64,000 nucleotides of DNA from DASXUX01 sp036504595 (GTDB lineage: Bacteria; Planctomycetota; SZUA-567; H5-PLA8), in contig DASXUX010000067.1 of NCBI GenBank assembly GCA_036504595.1, forward strand, positions 310,001 through 374,000, written 5' to 3'. Below are positions 32,586-42,880 of the stretch, piece by piece (the stretch's first letter is position 1; each line of letters starts with the position of its first letter). The notes below the pieces were generated by a model, which was given only the letters and a program-made list of their open reading frames with translations, was not told the DNA's origin and did not search any database. Position numbers and translations under genes: made by a program.

Positions 32586-35500
32586 ATGGCTGAATCGCAG
32601 CAGGGCAAAGAGCAATCCGGTGGCGGAGAAGCCGTCGGCGGGGTGACGCCGCCGCCAGAACAAACGATGAAGTTCGCCGCCAGCGAGCTTGAAAAGACCA
32701 TGCAACAGGCGCCGCCTCCCGGCGTGCAACAAACTCCCGCGCCTGTTTCGTCCGCCCCGCTGAAGACGATGGTGCAGCAGCAGAATACCATTCCGGCCGT
32801 GCCCAACACGATGGCCGCCAAGCCAACCTCTAAAGCGCCCAGCCAGCCGCCGACCGGTTCCACGCCGCCCAGTTTGGGTAAGTCCCGGGGCGGGCACTCC
32901 GGAGATTATGCCGGCACCGAAAACATTCATATCGCCGTTGAAATTCAGGATCTCTCCGGCGAACGGCTGCTCATGGCCGCCCCGCGCAAAGAAGCCTACG
33001 GCCAGCAGTGTCCCGCTCTGAACGACATTCCCCTGCTCGCCAAACTCGGACAAGGCGGCATGGGCGCCGTCTACTACGGCATCCATCCGCGTCTGCGCAG
33101 CGAAGTCGCCGTCAAAGTTCTGCCGTTCCACTTGGCTGAACAGGATCCCGGCATGATCCGGCGCTTCTTCCGTGAAGCCCAGATCGCCGCGCAAGTCCGC
33201 TCGCCCCACCTTTGTAACGTCATGGACGTGAACGAAGAGGCGGGGCTGTTCTTCCTGGTGATGGAGTACGTCACTGGGCAGACCGCCGGCCATTACCTGA
33301 AAGCGCTGCTCGAAAAAACAAATCAGGGCATGCCTGAAAAAGACGTGCTCGACGTAACGATCGCCGCCACTGAAGGACTGTGGGCCGCGCATGCACAAGG
33401 CGTCGTGCATCGTGACATCAAGCCTGAAAACATCATGATCCCGTACGCGGGCCGCGGGTCGAAGGAATACGATCTGCCCCGCGCGAAGATGATGGACTTG
33501 GGCCTGGCCCGCAGCGAAGAGAGCCAGCAATCGCTGACCGGCGCGCAATCGGCCATGGGCACGCCCGGCTACATGGCGCCCGAACAGGCCATGGACGCCA
33601 AGTCCGCCGACAAGCGCTCCGACGTCTTCAGCATGGGCGCAACGATCTACTGCCTGCTTTTCGGCAAGTCGCCCTTCCGCGGCGAGACGATCATGAAGGT
33701 CTTGATGGCGACCATGCACGAACCGCATGAGCCCATCATCAAGGTCCGCCCGGACGTCTCCCCGGCGCTCAACGAAATCATCGAGAAGTGCCTGAACAAG
33801 AAACAGGACGCCCGCTTCAGCGACGCCAAGCAGCTCCTGACCGCGCTGGAAGATTGCCGGCGTTTGCTCGGCGGCGGTGTCGGCGCCGGCGCGTTCAGCG
33901 CCGCCTTCAGCGCCGCGCACCCCATGTCTTTCCAGGGCAGTCCAACGCCCACGCCGACCGCGGGCGGACAGCAGACCATCGTCGGGCCGCAAGGCGCACC
34001 CGGTTCCACGCCGCCGATTCCCGCTCCCCAAAAGAGCAAAGGAATGCTGTACGTTGGCGCCGGCGTGGCCGCGATGCTCCTGGCGGGCGTCGGCTTCATG
34101 GTATTTCGCTCCAAGCCGAATGTCGGCCCCGGAACGGATGATGGCAAGGGCGCGGTCATAAAGGGCGGCACTCCAGGCACTAAAGTAGAGCCTGGAACGA
34201 AGGTGGCGGGTTCCGATCTTCTGCCGCAGAAAATCATCCAGTACACCCCGGACTTGAGGAAGATCGCCGAGAACAAGCACATCGCTCATCTGAAGGCGGC
34301 GGAAACCAGCCTGAAGGAGGGCGATCTTGAGTCGGCCGCCTTCTCGCTCGGAATGGCCAACGACCTGGGGCTGGGCGACAACCCGGAGTCCAGGAAGAAA
34401 GAGCTCGAGGTCGCGCAGAGGATCGACGCGATCAAGAAGGAGCGCAAGTTCGACGAGGACGCGAAGTCCCTCGAAAAGCTGATCACCAACAGAAACTACA
34501 AGGGCGCTGCCGACGCCATTATCGCTCTCATGGCGGAAGCTCCCGATGCGCCGCGAAAGAAAAAGGCCGAAGAGTACGACGCAAAGATCACCGCGGGGCG
34601 CAAGGCTGAACAGGTCGAAGAAAGCGCTAGGAAGATCATCGATCAGGCCGCCAAGGCCACCGCCGATACCGCCGACGTGTTCCTTCCAAAGTTGGCGAAG
34701 TTGCGGGAAAGCTTCCCGGCGGAGACCGATCCGATACGCATCGCTGTGGTCGAGCAGGAGAAGCGCCTGACCGCGCTCCTTGGCGATAAACAGAAGAACG
34801 ACGAATACGACAAGCTGATCAAGGATACCAAGGCGGCCGAACAAGCCAACAAATGGAAAGACGCCAACGATTTGGCCAGCAAAGCCTTGGCGCTTCTGCC
34901 CGCGCGCCCGGAAGCTGCAGCAGAAATCAAGCTGATCCAGGACAAACTGAGCGACCAGGACGCAAGAGCCTTCAAAGAAAAGCAGGAGAAGGAATACGGC
35001 GAGGCGATCGTCGCCGCCAACGCGGCGTTCAATCAAGGGAACTTCCCCGCCGCTGCGGAAGCTGTGAGCCGGGCCGTCGCCAGAAAGCCCAATGACGAAG
35101 CCGCCCTGGCGATTCAAAAACGCATCGACGCGGCCTCGGCCGCCGACAAGGAGCAGGCGGCGCTCAAGCGCAAGCAGGACGATTTCAAAAAGCTCAGCGA
35201 CGAGGCCACCCAGGCGTTCAAGGACAACGATCTCCCCGTTGCGTCGGAGAAGATCAAGGCCATGGCGCTGCTCTTCCCGCAGGATCCGGCCGTCGCCAAA
35301 CACCAGGACGAGTTGAAAACGCGCCAGCAGGCCGTCGCCCAGAAGACGGAGTTTACGCAACTCGTCACCAACATCCGCGAAAAGATGCGCCTGAAGAATG
35401 TGGAAGAGTCCGAGGAACTTTTCGGGAAATTGCAGAAGCATCCCGCGGCCGAGCCGGCCGTTGTCGCGAAGGTGAAGGAGAACCTTGACGACCTGAAGAA

Positions 35501-36509
35501 AGAAACAGAGGCGATGAAGAGCAACGAGGCCGCGTATTCAACGGCTTTGGCAGCAGGAAAGAACTTCGAATCTGCCGGTGACGGAAAAACGGCGCCCTCC
35601 GACAAACGCTCCAGCTACGAACAGGCGCTCGCTCAGTACACCCAGGCCCAGAACATCAAGAAGGGCGGCGAGGCGGACGCGGCGATCGCCAAGCTGCAGC
35701 CGAAAATCGCGTCTGCGAAGACCGAAGAAGCCGCCCTGGCCAAGCGCAAAGCCGATGAGGAAGCCGCGCTGAAGGCCAAGCGCCAGCAGTTTGACGATAA
35801 GCTCGGCGCCGCCGAGACGGCCGTGGCGAATGCCAGCTTTAAGGCCGCCTACGACGCTCTGGTCGCCGCCCGCAAACTCATTGCGGATGATCCCAAGCTG
35901 CCGCCGGTGGAGAAGAAATACAAGGACGCGTTGACCGCCGCCGAAGCGAAGGTGATGGCCTCCGTCGATGCCGCCGCCAAGAGCCTGTCGCAGAAGCAGT
36001 ATGATGCCGCGGTCACCTCTCTGAAGGATGGGTTGGCGGCCTACACCGACCGCGCCGATCTGTCCGCCGTGATCACCGAAATCGGCAAGCTCAAGACCCT
36101 CGTCGCCGGCGTGGAGTCCGCCGCCGTGGATGCCAGCAGGAAATTCGATGACATCAAAGCCAAGGCCGGCGCCAAAGGCGCCGACGAAGCCGCCCGGGCA
36201 ACCGCGGCGATCGCCTCCTTGCGCGGACTCTGCGACGCGGCGCTCGCTGACATCGCGACGAAGAAGTTCGAGGGCATGGCGGCCATCGTTTCGAAGCTTC
36301 AGGACAGTTTCGGCACGCAGACGGCGGCCGTGACTCGCGCGTTGAGCGACTACGACCAGAAGGCGCGCAGCGCTTCATCGGGGACGACCAGCGTTGGCGA
36401 TAACGATCCGACCAGGGAAGAACGCAGACCGCCCAAGGAAAGGCCGCGGGAAGATCCCAAGCCGCCGAAGCGCAACGCGACGAACGTCGGCGACGGCGCG
36501 CCGGAGTGA
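32586..36509 (+). CDS. Membrane Ser/Thr protein kinase with long coiled-coil extension
   Basis: 1307 aa. Residues about 150-420 are a eukaryote-like kinase: GQGGMG loop, VAVK lysine, HRDIKPEN near 275, DLG near 304 in place of DFG (common in bacteria) and APE near 331. A low-complexity linker leads to one transmembrane helix (about 486-507, MLYVGAGVAAMLLAGVGFMVF). The last 800 residues are alanine- and lysine-rich helical repeats, probably TPR-like or coiled coil outside the membrane. The first 110 residues are proline/glutamine-rich and disordered. It probably senses through the C-terminal part; partners are unknown. A very long antisense frame is a shadow. Confidence 0.92.
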   Translation: MAESQQGKEQSGGGEAVGGVTPPPEQTMKFAASELEKTMQQAPPPGVQQTPAPVSSAPLKTMVQQQNTIPAVPNTMAAKPTSKAPSQPPTGSTPPSLGKSRGGHSGDYAGTENIHIAVEIQDLSGERLLMAAPRKEAYGQQCPALNDIPLLAKLGQGGMGAVYYGIHPRLRSEVAVKVLPFHLAEQDPGMIRRFFREAQIAAQVRSPHLCNVMDVNEEAGLFFLVMEYVTGQTAGHYLKALLEKTNQGMPEKDVLDVTIAATEGLWAAHAQGVVHRDIKPENIMIPYAGRGSKEYDLPRAKMMDLGLARSEESQQSLTGAQSAMGTPGYMAPEQAMDAKSADKRSDVFSMGATIYCLLFGKSPFRGETIMKVLMATMHEPHEPIIKVRPDVSPALNEIIEKCLNKKQDARFSDAKQLLTALEDCRRLLGGGVGAGAFSAAFSAAHPMSFQGSPTPTPTAGGQQTIVGPQGAPGSTPPIPAPQKSKGMLYVGAGVAAMLLAGVGFMVFRSKPNVGPGTDDGKGAVIKGGTPGTKVEPGTKVAGSDLLPQKIIQYTPDLRKIAENKHIAHLKAAETSLKEGDLESAAFSLGMANDLGLGDNPESRKKELEVAQRIDAIKKERKFDEDAKSLEKLITNRNYKGAADAIIALMAEAPDAPRKKKAEEYDAKITAGRKAEQVEESARKIIDQAAKATADTADVFLPKLAKLRESFPAETDPIRIAVVEQEKRLTALLGDKQKNDEYDKLIKDTKAAEQANKWKDANDLASKALALLPARPEAAAEIKLIQDKLSDQDARAFKEKQEKEYGEAIVAANAAFNQGNFPAAAEAVSRAVARKPNDEAALAIQKRIDAASAADKEQAALKRKQDDFKKLSDEATQAFKDNDLPVASEKIKAMALLFPQDPAVAKHQDELKTRQQAVAQKTEFTQLVTNIREKMRLKNVEESEELFGKLQKHPAAEPAVVAKVKENLDDLKKETEAMKSNEAAYSTALAAGKNFESAGDGKTAPSDKRSSYEQALAQYTQAQNIKKGGEADAAIAKLQPKIASAKTEEAALAKRKADEEAALKAKRQQFDDKLGAAETAVANASFKAAYDALVAARKLIADDPKLPPVEKKYKDALTAAEAKVMASVDAAAKSLSQKQYDAAVTSLKDGLAAYTDRADLSAVITEIGKLKTLVAGVESAAVDASRKFDDIKAKAGAKGADEAARATAAIASLRGLCDAALADIATKKFEGMAAIVSKLQDSFGTQTAAVTRALSDYDQKARSASSGTTSVGDNDPTREERRPPKERPREDPKPPKRNATNVGDGAPE

Positions 36510-36733
36510 TCGGAGTTCTCTTCGTTCTTTGCGTTGACATTTTCGAAACTTAACCTAGGTTCTTTTTCTTCGGGCTTTGGGTCTGGACATACTGACGAAA
36601 AAATCTTAAAACACGATGTCTTAGCTTGAGGTCTCACAGCTCGCGCTTCGCAATTCCGGGGGGAACTACGAAACCGGCAAATGGCTTCGCGTCAGGCTTT
36701 GTCGGCTTCGGGGTTCTGGGGGGGATGTAAGGA

Positions 36734-37183
36734 ATGAAACGTGGCCAAAGGCAACGCTCGCGGAGCGTTGACGAGCCGGATTTGATTCGATTTGGAATCT
36801 CAATTCCGGCGGATCTGCTCAAGAAATTCGACGCTCATCTGGTTCAGACGAACAACCAGAATCGCTCCGAGGCGATTCGCGATCTGATTCGCGACCGCCT
36901 GGTGCAGGACGCCTGGCAGGAAGGCAAAGGCGAACAGGTCGCGACCGTCACGATCGTCTACGACACGCAGAACGTCGAACTCCAGCGCCGCCTCTCCGAA
37001 CTGAAGCGTTCGCTGGCGACTCGCCTGCTTTCCGTTATGCAAGTCCGCCTGAGCGCCCACCAGGAGCTCGAAGTCATCGCCATGCGCGGCCCCGCCACGC
37101 AGATCCGCAGCGAAGCCGAAAGCCTGCTGGCCCTCAAGGGCTTGCTGCACGGCAAGTTCGTGATGACCACGCCCGGCGCGTAA
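36734..37183 (+). CDS. NikR-like ribbon-helix-helix regulator lacking nickel ligands
   Basis: 149 aa. An N-terminal ribbon-helix-helix DNA-binding domain (IRFGISIPADLLKKFDAHL, NRSEAIRDLIRDRL) is followed by the ACT-like domain (TVTIVYD...ELQRRLSELKR). In NikR the sensor binds nickel through three His and one Cys (pattern StHvHLdhehClE). Here the region reads SVMQVRLSAHQELE, so none of the metal ligands is kept. The fold for tetramerisation and DNA looping is otherwise maintained (RGPATQIRSEAESLLALKG). It probably responds to a different signal. No nickel transporter or hydrogenase gene is near. Confidence 0.85.
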   Translation: MKRGQRQRSRSVDEPDLIRFGISIPADLLKKFDAHLVQTNNQNRSEAIRDLIRDRLVQDAWQEGKGEQVATVTIVYDTQNVELQRRLSELKRSLATRLLSVMQVRLSAHQELEVIAMRGPATQIRSEAESLLALKGLLHGKFVMTTPGA

Positions 37184-37188
37184 CGGAA

Positions 37189-37391
<203 letters not shown>

Positions 37392-40034
37392 TCAGTACCG
37401 CAGCGCAAACCCCGCCACGATGATCCGGCAATCCACATCCACCGTCTTGTGCGTCGAATCGATCAAAGCTAGCGAATCCCATTTGATAGGATAGTGAATC
37501 ACGCCATCGTTGGCTCCGCCCCAGTGCCCGGTATGTTCGCCGGTCAGCGGCATCGTCACGAAGCGCCAGCCTTTCCAGTCGATGGCTCCGCCGTTGGGCT
37601 GGAAGGTTTGCTTGCTGCTGTCCGTAAACCGGCAGCGCAGCAGATTCTCGCTGCCATCGCCATAGACCCACATCCCCACTTCCACTGGCTTGCCCTCAAC
37701 CGCGCGCACCCCCTCCGGCGGCAAAAGCTGCGCGAACCGCCACCCGTTGCCAAAGCGGTAATCGATCTGCAACCCGTGTGTGCCACGGGCAGCCTCTGTT
37801 AGCTGTTGGCTGCCCGTGCGGACTTCCGAATCCCTGCCGCCCGGCAGCCCCTCCGGCACCGCTATCGCCGCCGACACTTTCGCCGTCGCCGCGACCTTGT
37901 TGTCCCCGTCGAGCTGCATACGCCAAGTGGTAGCGCCGGCCTCCGTGCCGGCCGTTGTGTTATCGAACTTGATCGGCCGCCAAGTCACCGGATCGGTCGT
38001 CAGAACTTCGCCCTTTTCATCGAACACTTTCACACGCGGCGTCTCGCCGGGTTTAACGGGGCTGGCCAGCGGCAGAAGTGCCAGCACCGTGTTCTGCCCT
38101 TTTTCGATTTTCACCTTCGTGAATGCTTCCGTGCCCGCCAAGCGAAGGCGCAGCGTCTCCTCTTCTCCCGACGCGCTGGTGATCTGCACGGGCAGGATGG
38201 TGTCGCTCCAGGGCAGAATGGTGGCGGAGAGGCTGTTGGAGACGAGGATCCACATAGGCGTACCACCACTAGCTCCGAGCTGAATTGTCGCCGGCACAAC
38301 CATCCGGTCTCGCTGGTCAATGCGAAAAGGAATTGCACAGACGGTTTTCTGGCCACTGCCGATGCCGACTTCGGTCGCCCCGAGTTCCTGCCCTCCAACC
38401 TGAATTGAGAATCGCCCGTGCGTCTCCTTGTTGTCAATTTCTAAGGGCCAGTGGTCATTTGCCCCCGCGTGAACAGTTCGCGAAATGAACAGCGGCCGCC
38501 AGAACGAACCGAACGGCCCGGTACCTGTTTTTCTCATCAAGTACTGAGGCGATTGGGTAAGTGGGATCTTAACCTGAACATTTTTGAGCTGAAGGGCGTG
38601 GGCTTTCAAATTGCTGCCGACGCCTAACATATCCACCGCTTCGATATCATCCCACGCGCGGATCGTAACCTCCGTCGGCTCACCGGTCGTCCACGCAGCC
38701 AATCGGACTTCGCTGTCTTTTCGGAAGGCCAACATGTAGACGTTGCTATTCCGGAAATCTACCCTTCTTACAAACCTATACCCCCTCAGCGTCTCGCACA
38801 GCGTTTTGATGGCTTGGTACGCCGGCTTGGGTTTCAGGTCGCGGTAGACGCTGCCGAAGTGGTGCTCGGGTTCTTTGGGGTCGGCGCCGTCGTCCTTCCA
38901 GTCGTACCAGATGCTCAAGCCAATGTCGTTGGCCATGTTCGTCAGCCACTGCCGCACGACGAATTGCGCCTGCTGCTCCTCGGTGTACTTGATCCCCCAC
39001 GCCGTCGAATAACCCCACTCGCCGCTGACGATCGGAATCCGCCGCTGCGGGCTGTAGCGGTCCAGCAACATGCGCAGCTTCAGATAATCGGCCTCGACCG
39101 TTTCGGGAATGCGCTGGCGGTACGGATGCACGGACAGCGCGTCGAGCTTGGCGATCACACCGCGCTGCCCCATGACTTCGAGGAACTCCCACGGAAATTC
39201 AGACGACGCCGGTGCGAGGATGAACGCCTTCGGGTCGGCTTTCTTCACCGCGTCGATCGTCGCCAGCGCCAGCTTGCTGTAGTCCTCCGCGTTGGGCTTC
39301 GGCTTCCAGAAGGAAATGTTCGGCTCATTCCAGATTTCCCACAGGATGCCCTTGCCTGCGTAATGCGCAGCCGACGCGGCGGCGAAATTGGCGAACGCCG
39401 TGCGGCCTTCATCCGTATGCGGCGAAACGCCTCCGTCGTAGAGCCGGTGCTGGTAATCCAGAATGAACAGCAGCCGAATCCCGCGCTTGCTCATCGATTC
39501 CACGAGCTTGTCGTAGCCGCTGAAATCGTACTCGCCCTTCTTGCGCTCAACGCCTTCCCAGCCGAAATCCATCCGCACGATCTGAAACCCGCCCGCCGCC
39601 AGCACATCGACTTCCTTCTCATCCGGCACAACAAAGTGAATGTTCACGCCGAACGGCGCGGGGACGACGGGATCGGGCAATCCCAATGGCTGTTCGGCCA
39701 ACGTAGTGAATGCCAACAACGCAAGGACACAACAAATGAGCAGTCGTCCTCGGACCAGCTTCGCCCCGAAGGGGCCGTACATGTCAGCCCAGGGCAAGCG
39801 AGCCACGCGAGCGTCGCCCTGGGTCGCGCGCCCCCATGCGCTGTCTCGCCCTGAAAGGGCCGAACACGGCGGCCTCTTGTCTGGCCCTTTCAGGGCGTCC
39901 AAATCGCTCGGCCATTCGGCCCCAGGGCGGCGAGCCGCTGCGCGTCTCTTGCCCTGGGCTGACTTGTACGGCGCTTTCAGCGCGAGCGCGAGAAACCGAA
40001 CGCGATGAACAGGCTCACGACGCAGAATTGTCAT
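37392..40034 (-). CDS. Secreted clan GH-A glycoside hydrolase
   Basis: Up to 880 aa from the ATG at 40034 (TGAGGA upstream); 796 aa from the ATG at 39782. The catalytic barrel (about 120-430) has WEIWNEPN with the acid/base Glu and VSGEWGYST with the nucleophile Glu, as in GH5/GH39-type enzymes. Beta-rich domains follow to the end. The signal-peptide core (RLLICCVLALLAFTTLAEQ) comes only after about 80 residues encoded by a nested-palindrome element (39776-39970), so the leader was apparently split by it. A REP (37930) and a CACGGGCAGCC hairpin (37784) also lie in frame. The substrate is unknown. Confidence 0.85.
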   Translation of the reverse strand: MTILRREPVHRVRFLALALKAPYKSAQGKRRAAARRPGAEWPSDLDALKGPDKRPPCSALSGRDSAWGRATQGDARVARLPWADMYGPFGAKLVRGRLLICCVLALLAFTTLAEQPLGLPDPVVPAPFGVNIHFVVPDEKEVDVLAAGGFQIVRMDFGWEGVERKKGEYDFSGYDKLVESMSKRGIRLLFILDYQHRLYDGGVSPHTDEGRTAFANFAAASAAHYAGKGILWEIWNEPNISFWKPKPNAEDYSKLALATIDAVKKADPKAFILAPASSEFPWEFLEVMGQRGVIAKLDALSVHPYRQRIPETVEADYLKLRMLLDRYSPQRRIPIVSGEWGYSTAWGIKYTEEQQAQFVVRQWLTNMANDIGLSIWYDWKDDGADPKEPEHHFGSVYRDLKPKPAYQAIKTLCETLRGYRFVRRVDFRNSNVYMLAFRKDSEVRLAAWTTGEPTEVTIRAWDDIEAVDMLGVGSNLKAHALQLKNVQVKIPLTQSPQYLMRKTGTGPFGSFWRPLFISRTVHAGANDHWPLEIDNKETHGRFSIQVGGQELGATEVGIGSGQKTVCAIPFRIDQRDRMVVPATIQLGASGGTPMWILVSNSLSATILPWSDTILPVQITSASGEEETLRLRLAGTEAFTKVKIEKGQNTVLALLPLASPVKPGETPRVKVFDEKGEVLTTDPVTWRPIKFDNTTAGTEAGATTWRMQLDGDNKVAATAKVSAAIAVPEGLPGGRDSEVRTGSQQLTEAARGTHGLQIDYRFGNGWRFAQLLPPEGVRAVEGKPVEVGMWVYGDGSENLLRCRFTDSSKQTFQPNGGAIDWKGWRFVTMPLTGEHTGHWGGANDGVIHYPIKWDSLALIDSTHKTVDVDCRIIVAGFALRY
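37784..37818. repeat. CACGGGCAGCC hairpin, copy C
   Basis: CACGGGCAGCC-tctgttagctgtt-GGCTGCCCGTG, in frame in the C-terminal part of the glycosidase. Exact inverse of copy A. Confidence 0.9.
37930..37955. repeat. REP-like palindrome inside CDS
   Basis: GTAGCGCCGGCCTCCGTGCC then GGC; read in frame in the glycosidase. Confidence 0.65.
39776..39970. repeat. Nested-palindrome element, copy 2, in CDS leader
   Basis: Ends CGTACATGTCAGCCCAGGGC-AA (39776-39797) and its inverse (39949-39970) match at 21 of 22. The centre is a hairpin CGCCCTGAAAGGGCC (39847-39861) / GGCCCTTTCAGGGCG (39883-39897). It shares the AGGGCAAGCGAGC...GCCCTGGGT core with 32162-32363. Confidence 0.9.
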
Positions 40035-40058
40035 TGGGGCGTCCTCAGTGTGTAGTGG

Positions 40059-40078
40059 CGCAATCCAGAAGGATTGCG
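40059..40078. repeat. CGCAATCC hairpin, copy B
   Basis: CGCAATCC-agaa-GGATTGCG directly before the stop of the beta-helix gene. Confidence 0.85.
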
Positions 40079-42805
40079 TTACTTTGGCTTCAGCACGAAA
40101 TTATCCAGATAGAACGACGTCGCCACCGTCGCGTTGCTGCTGAAGCCCACCCACGTCAGCTTCTTGAAGTTTGGCTTGGCGCAGGCGAGATCCTTGAATT
40201 CCTGCGCAGGCTTATCAGGTACGGTTACCGTCAGCGACCACTTGCCACCGGCCTCGCCAAGTTGCTGACTGATTTCGTAATGCACCCACTTGTCGAGCGG
40301 GATTTCGAGCGACTTGCCGTCAGGCAACTTCACGGCTCCATCGCGAATGTCGAAACGCGGGCCAGTCTCGTAATTTCCCTGGCTGTAGTCGCGCCACTCA
40401 AAGCCGACGTTCGACAGTTTCTCGACGCGCAAGTCGAAGCTGTTCACCACCGTTCCCGTGGCGTAATTCGCTTTCCAGGTGATGTGCGGCATCCACTGGT
40501 TCTTCAGGCCGGGGACATCCGTGATCTTGACGCTGTGCTTTCCAGCCGCAGCGGTTTCATCGGTGACCAGGACCGAATCGCCTTTGCCCTCCACATGAAT
40601 GTCCATGCCGCGCGGCTGTTTGCCGACGCCATCGCGCTCAAAGGTCAGATTAATGGGCTGCTCTTTCGGCTCGGTAGCGAGTTCCAGCGCGGGATAGGAA
40701 ACGTCCTTCGCCTTCGCGACCCACGCCGCGTCGCCGTACACGCCGGCCTTGGTGTAATCGAACGGCTTGAAGCCCAGCTTCAACGCCGGCGAGTCGGCCT
40801 TGAGGCGGAAGTCGCGCTTCTCGGCGTTCTCAAACAGCGGGTCCGCGACGATCGAGCCCGTCTCGTGGCCGGCCTTCTGCCAGTCAGCCAGCGACTTGTT
40901 CACAAACGTCACGGTGGAGCCGGCGTCCCTGCCGGCCGGCGCGGAGGCCGGCACCACCCAGTAGCAGTTGTTGCGAGCCTGGAAATTGACTTTGTCCCAC
41001 GGCCCGGCTAGAGCGGGCCCGGTCGTCCAGTAGACGATGTTATTCTCCAACATAAAGGAGAGGTGCGGTTCCACTCGCGTGGCCTGGATCTGGTGCTGCT
41101 TACTGAAGGCCAGAATGTTGTTGCGGATGATATTTTCTTTGCCGTAGTGCTGATGGAAGCTGCCGGTCTTCGTATCGTAGACGAGGTTGTTTTCGAAGAC
41201 GATGCCGGTGCTGCCCTCGTCCGTGTACATGCCCCAGCCGCCATAGGAGTAGGCGTAGATGTCATGATAGATGTTGTTTGCCACGACAGTGCCTTCGGAC
41301 GGCCCCAGCGTGTAGATGCCGCCCATGTCGCTGAGCAATCCCCAGCCGAGATGATGAACGTGGTTGAAGGAGATCGTGTTGCGCTTGCAGTTGCTCTCGG
41401 CATAGCCCCAGCGCCAGCCGGCTGAAATGCCGGTGTAGAACATGTCGGCGATTTCGTTGTGCGTGACTTGGTTGTCAGGACTGAAGCCGATCCATACGCC
41501 CACCGCGCACGGGAAAATGTAGCCGCCGTGCCGGATGATGTTGTTGTCCACCGTGATGTGACTGGTGACCTCGGCTTCCTTCCCCGGCATCCCCGCTTCG
41601 CCAATGCGCACCGCGCCCGCGCCGAAATCGAAAATGTTGCAGCGCCGGATCGCGCAATCGCGGCAGCCTTTGCGGAACCACACGCCGTAGATACCGAAGT
41701 GGCCGATCTCGCAGTCTTCCAGCGTCACGTTGCGAGCGCCGTCGGCCATCACCACGGCGTCGATGGGCGACGCGGCCTGAGCAGGCTCAAAGCCGGCCGG
41801 CGGCGTCAGCCATTGGCTGTGCTGAAAGGACAAGCCTTTGAACGTGACGTACTCGACGAACTTTCCAGCGGCCGCATCGCCTTGCAGAATGAGGAACTTG
41901 TCGGCTACGGGCGCGACGACCTGAGCCTTTGCGATCTCTTCGCCGGGCAGCGGCTTATAGTAGAGCGTGCCGTCGCGGCTGAGGAACCATTCGCCGGGCG
42001 CGTCGAGCGCGCCTTTGTAGTTTTCGAGCACGAACGTGGAGTGCTTGCGCCAGGGATTCCACGGCTTCATGCCGCCGCCGATTGTCGAGATGGATCTTTC
42101 TGCGGGGTCCATTTTCTCGATAAAGCGCCGCGTGTTGTCCCAGTTGTGGTAGACGACCAGATTCACATCTTTCAGCTCTTCGGGTGAGATGCTGCCAAGT
42201 GCCGCGAACTCGTCAGCCATCATATAAATCGTCTGGCGCGCCTTGTCCGGGCGCTTCTTGCCTTTCGGATCTGTAGCGTCAAGAGGTTCCTCCTGCACAT
42301 CCTGAACGTAGAACCAGAACTTGTTCGGGGTGCGTGCGCGCGTGGCGCGGTTTCCGTTCACGAAAAGTTGTTCGAAGTACCACTTTCCGGCCGAGACTTC
42401 GGCAATCTTCGCCGTCCACAGCCCGTCCGCTCCGGCCAGAAAGCCCGTGATCGCTCGCCCGCCGCTGAAGACGGGGTGCGCGCCCGCGGCCGCGACGTAT
42501 TGCACGGGCGCCTGAGCGGAGCCGCTGTCTTCAGGCCCGAGGATCAGCGGTCCGGTCACCGAATACGTTCCATCTGCCACGACAATCCGCGCGGGCTCCG
42601 CCGGCTTGCCCGCGCGAGCTTTTCGCAACGCGTCGCGCGCGCCGGCCAGAGAGGCCAGCGGGCCGTCTGTCTTGTCGGCGTTGGGCTGCGCGAGAGTGCC
42701 GGACCAGGAGTCGTTGCCCGCAGGTGAGACGAAGAGTTCGATCGCGCGCACAGAGGTCGCAATGGAAAAGAGAAAGCAAAGAGCGACGAGGGGCTTTCGC
42801 ATCAT
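40079..42805 (-). CDS. Secreted right-handed parallel beta-helix protein
   Basis: 908 aa with a signal peptide (MMRKPLVALCFLFSIATSVRA). The start IELFVSPAGNDSWSGTLAQP, the 'GPLASLAGARDALRKAR' block and the later ladder of N/D-rich strands (VTLEDCEIGHFGIYGVWF, NIFDFGAGAVRIGEAG) are typical of beta-helix carbohydrate-active proteins related to GH141 or polysaccharide lyases. The last 230 residues form a separate beta-sandwich (WVHYEISQQLG, SFYLDNFVLKPK), probably carbohydrate-binding. It precedes the clan GH-A gene on the same strand, so the two may attack the same glycan. A REP at 40917-40957 is in frame. Confidence 0.85.
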   Translation of the reverse strand: MMRKPLVALCFLFSIATSVRAIELFVSPAGNDSWSGTLAQPNADKTDGPLASLAGARDALRKARAGKPAEPARIVVADGTYSVTGPLILGPEDSGSAQAPVQYVAAAGAHPVFSGGRAITGFLAGADGLWTAKIAEVSAGKWYFEQLFVNGNRATRARTPNKFWFYVQDVQEEPLDATDPKGKKRPDKARQTIYMMADEFAALGSISPEELKDVNLVVYHNWDNTRRFIEKMDPAERSISTIGGGMKPWNPWRKHSTFVLENYKGALDAPGEWFLSRDGTLYYKPLPGEEIAKAQVVAPVADKFLILQGDAAAGKFVEYVTFKGLSFQHSQWLTPPAGFEPAQAASPIDAVVMADGARNVTLEDCEIGHFGIYGVWFRKGCRDCAIRRCNIFDFGAGAVRIGEAGMPGKEAEVTSHITVDNNIIRHGGYIFPCAVGVWIGFSPDNQVTHNEIADMFYTGISAGWRWGYAESNCKRNTISFNHVHHLGWGLLSDMGGIYTLGPSEGTVVANNIYHDIYAYSYGGWGMYTDEGSTGIVFENNLVYDTKTGSFHQHYGKENIIRNNILAFSKQHQIQATRVEPHLSFMLENNIVYWTTGPALAGPWDKVNFQARNNCYWVVPASAPAGRDAGSTVTFVNKSLADWQKAGHETGSIVADPLFENAEKRDFRLKADSPALKLGFKPFDYTKAGVYGDAAWVAKAKDVSYPALELATEPKEQPINLTFERDGVGKQPRGMDIHVEGKGDSVLVTDETAAAGKHSVKITDVPGLKNQWMPHITWKANYATGTVVNSFDLRVEKLSNVGFEWRDYSQGNYETGPRFDIRDGAVKLPDGKSLEIPLDKWVHYEISQQLGEAGGKWSLTVTVPDKPAQEFKDLACAKPNFKKLTWVGFSSNATVATSFYLDNFVLKPK
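40917..40957. repeat. REP-like palindrome pair inside CDS
   Basis: GCCGGCGTCCCTGCCGGC followed by CGGCGCGGAGGCCGGCAC; in frame as PASAPAGRDAG. Confidence 0.7.
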
Positions 42806-42880
42806 GGGATTTCCTCGGTGATGAGTTGAGAATACGACTTCATCTTGTACACCGGCATGCGTGCGACCGAGCTATCGTCC

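Noticed and set aside
32493..35441. 982-codon minus-strand frame opposite the Ser/Thr kinase gene
   Set aside because: The plus strand has a full kinase with all motifs. The antisense frame has no recognisable domain and reflects GC-rich codon bias.
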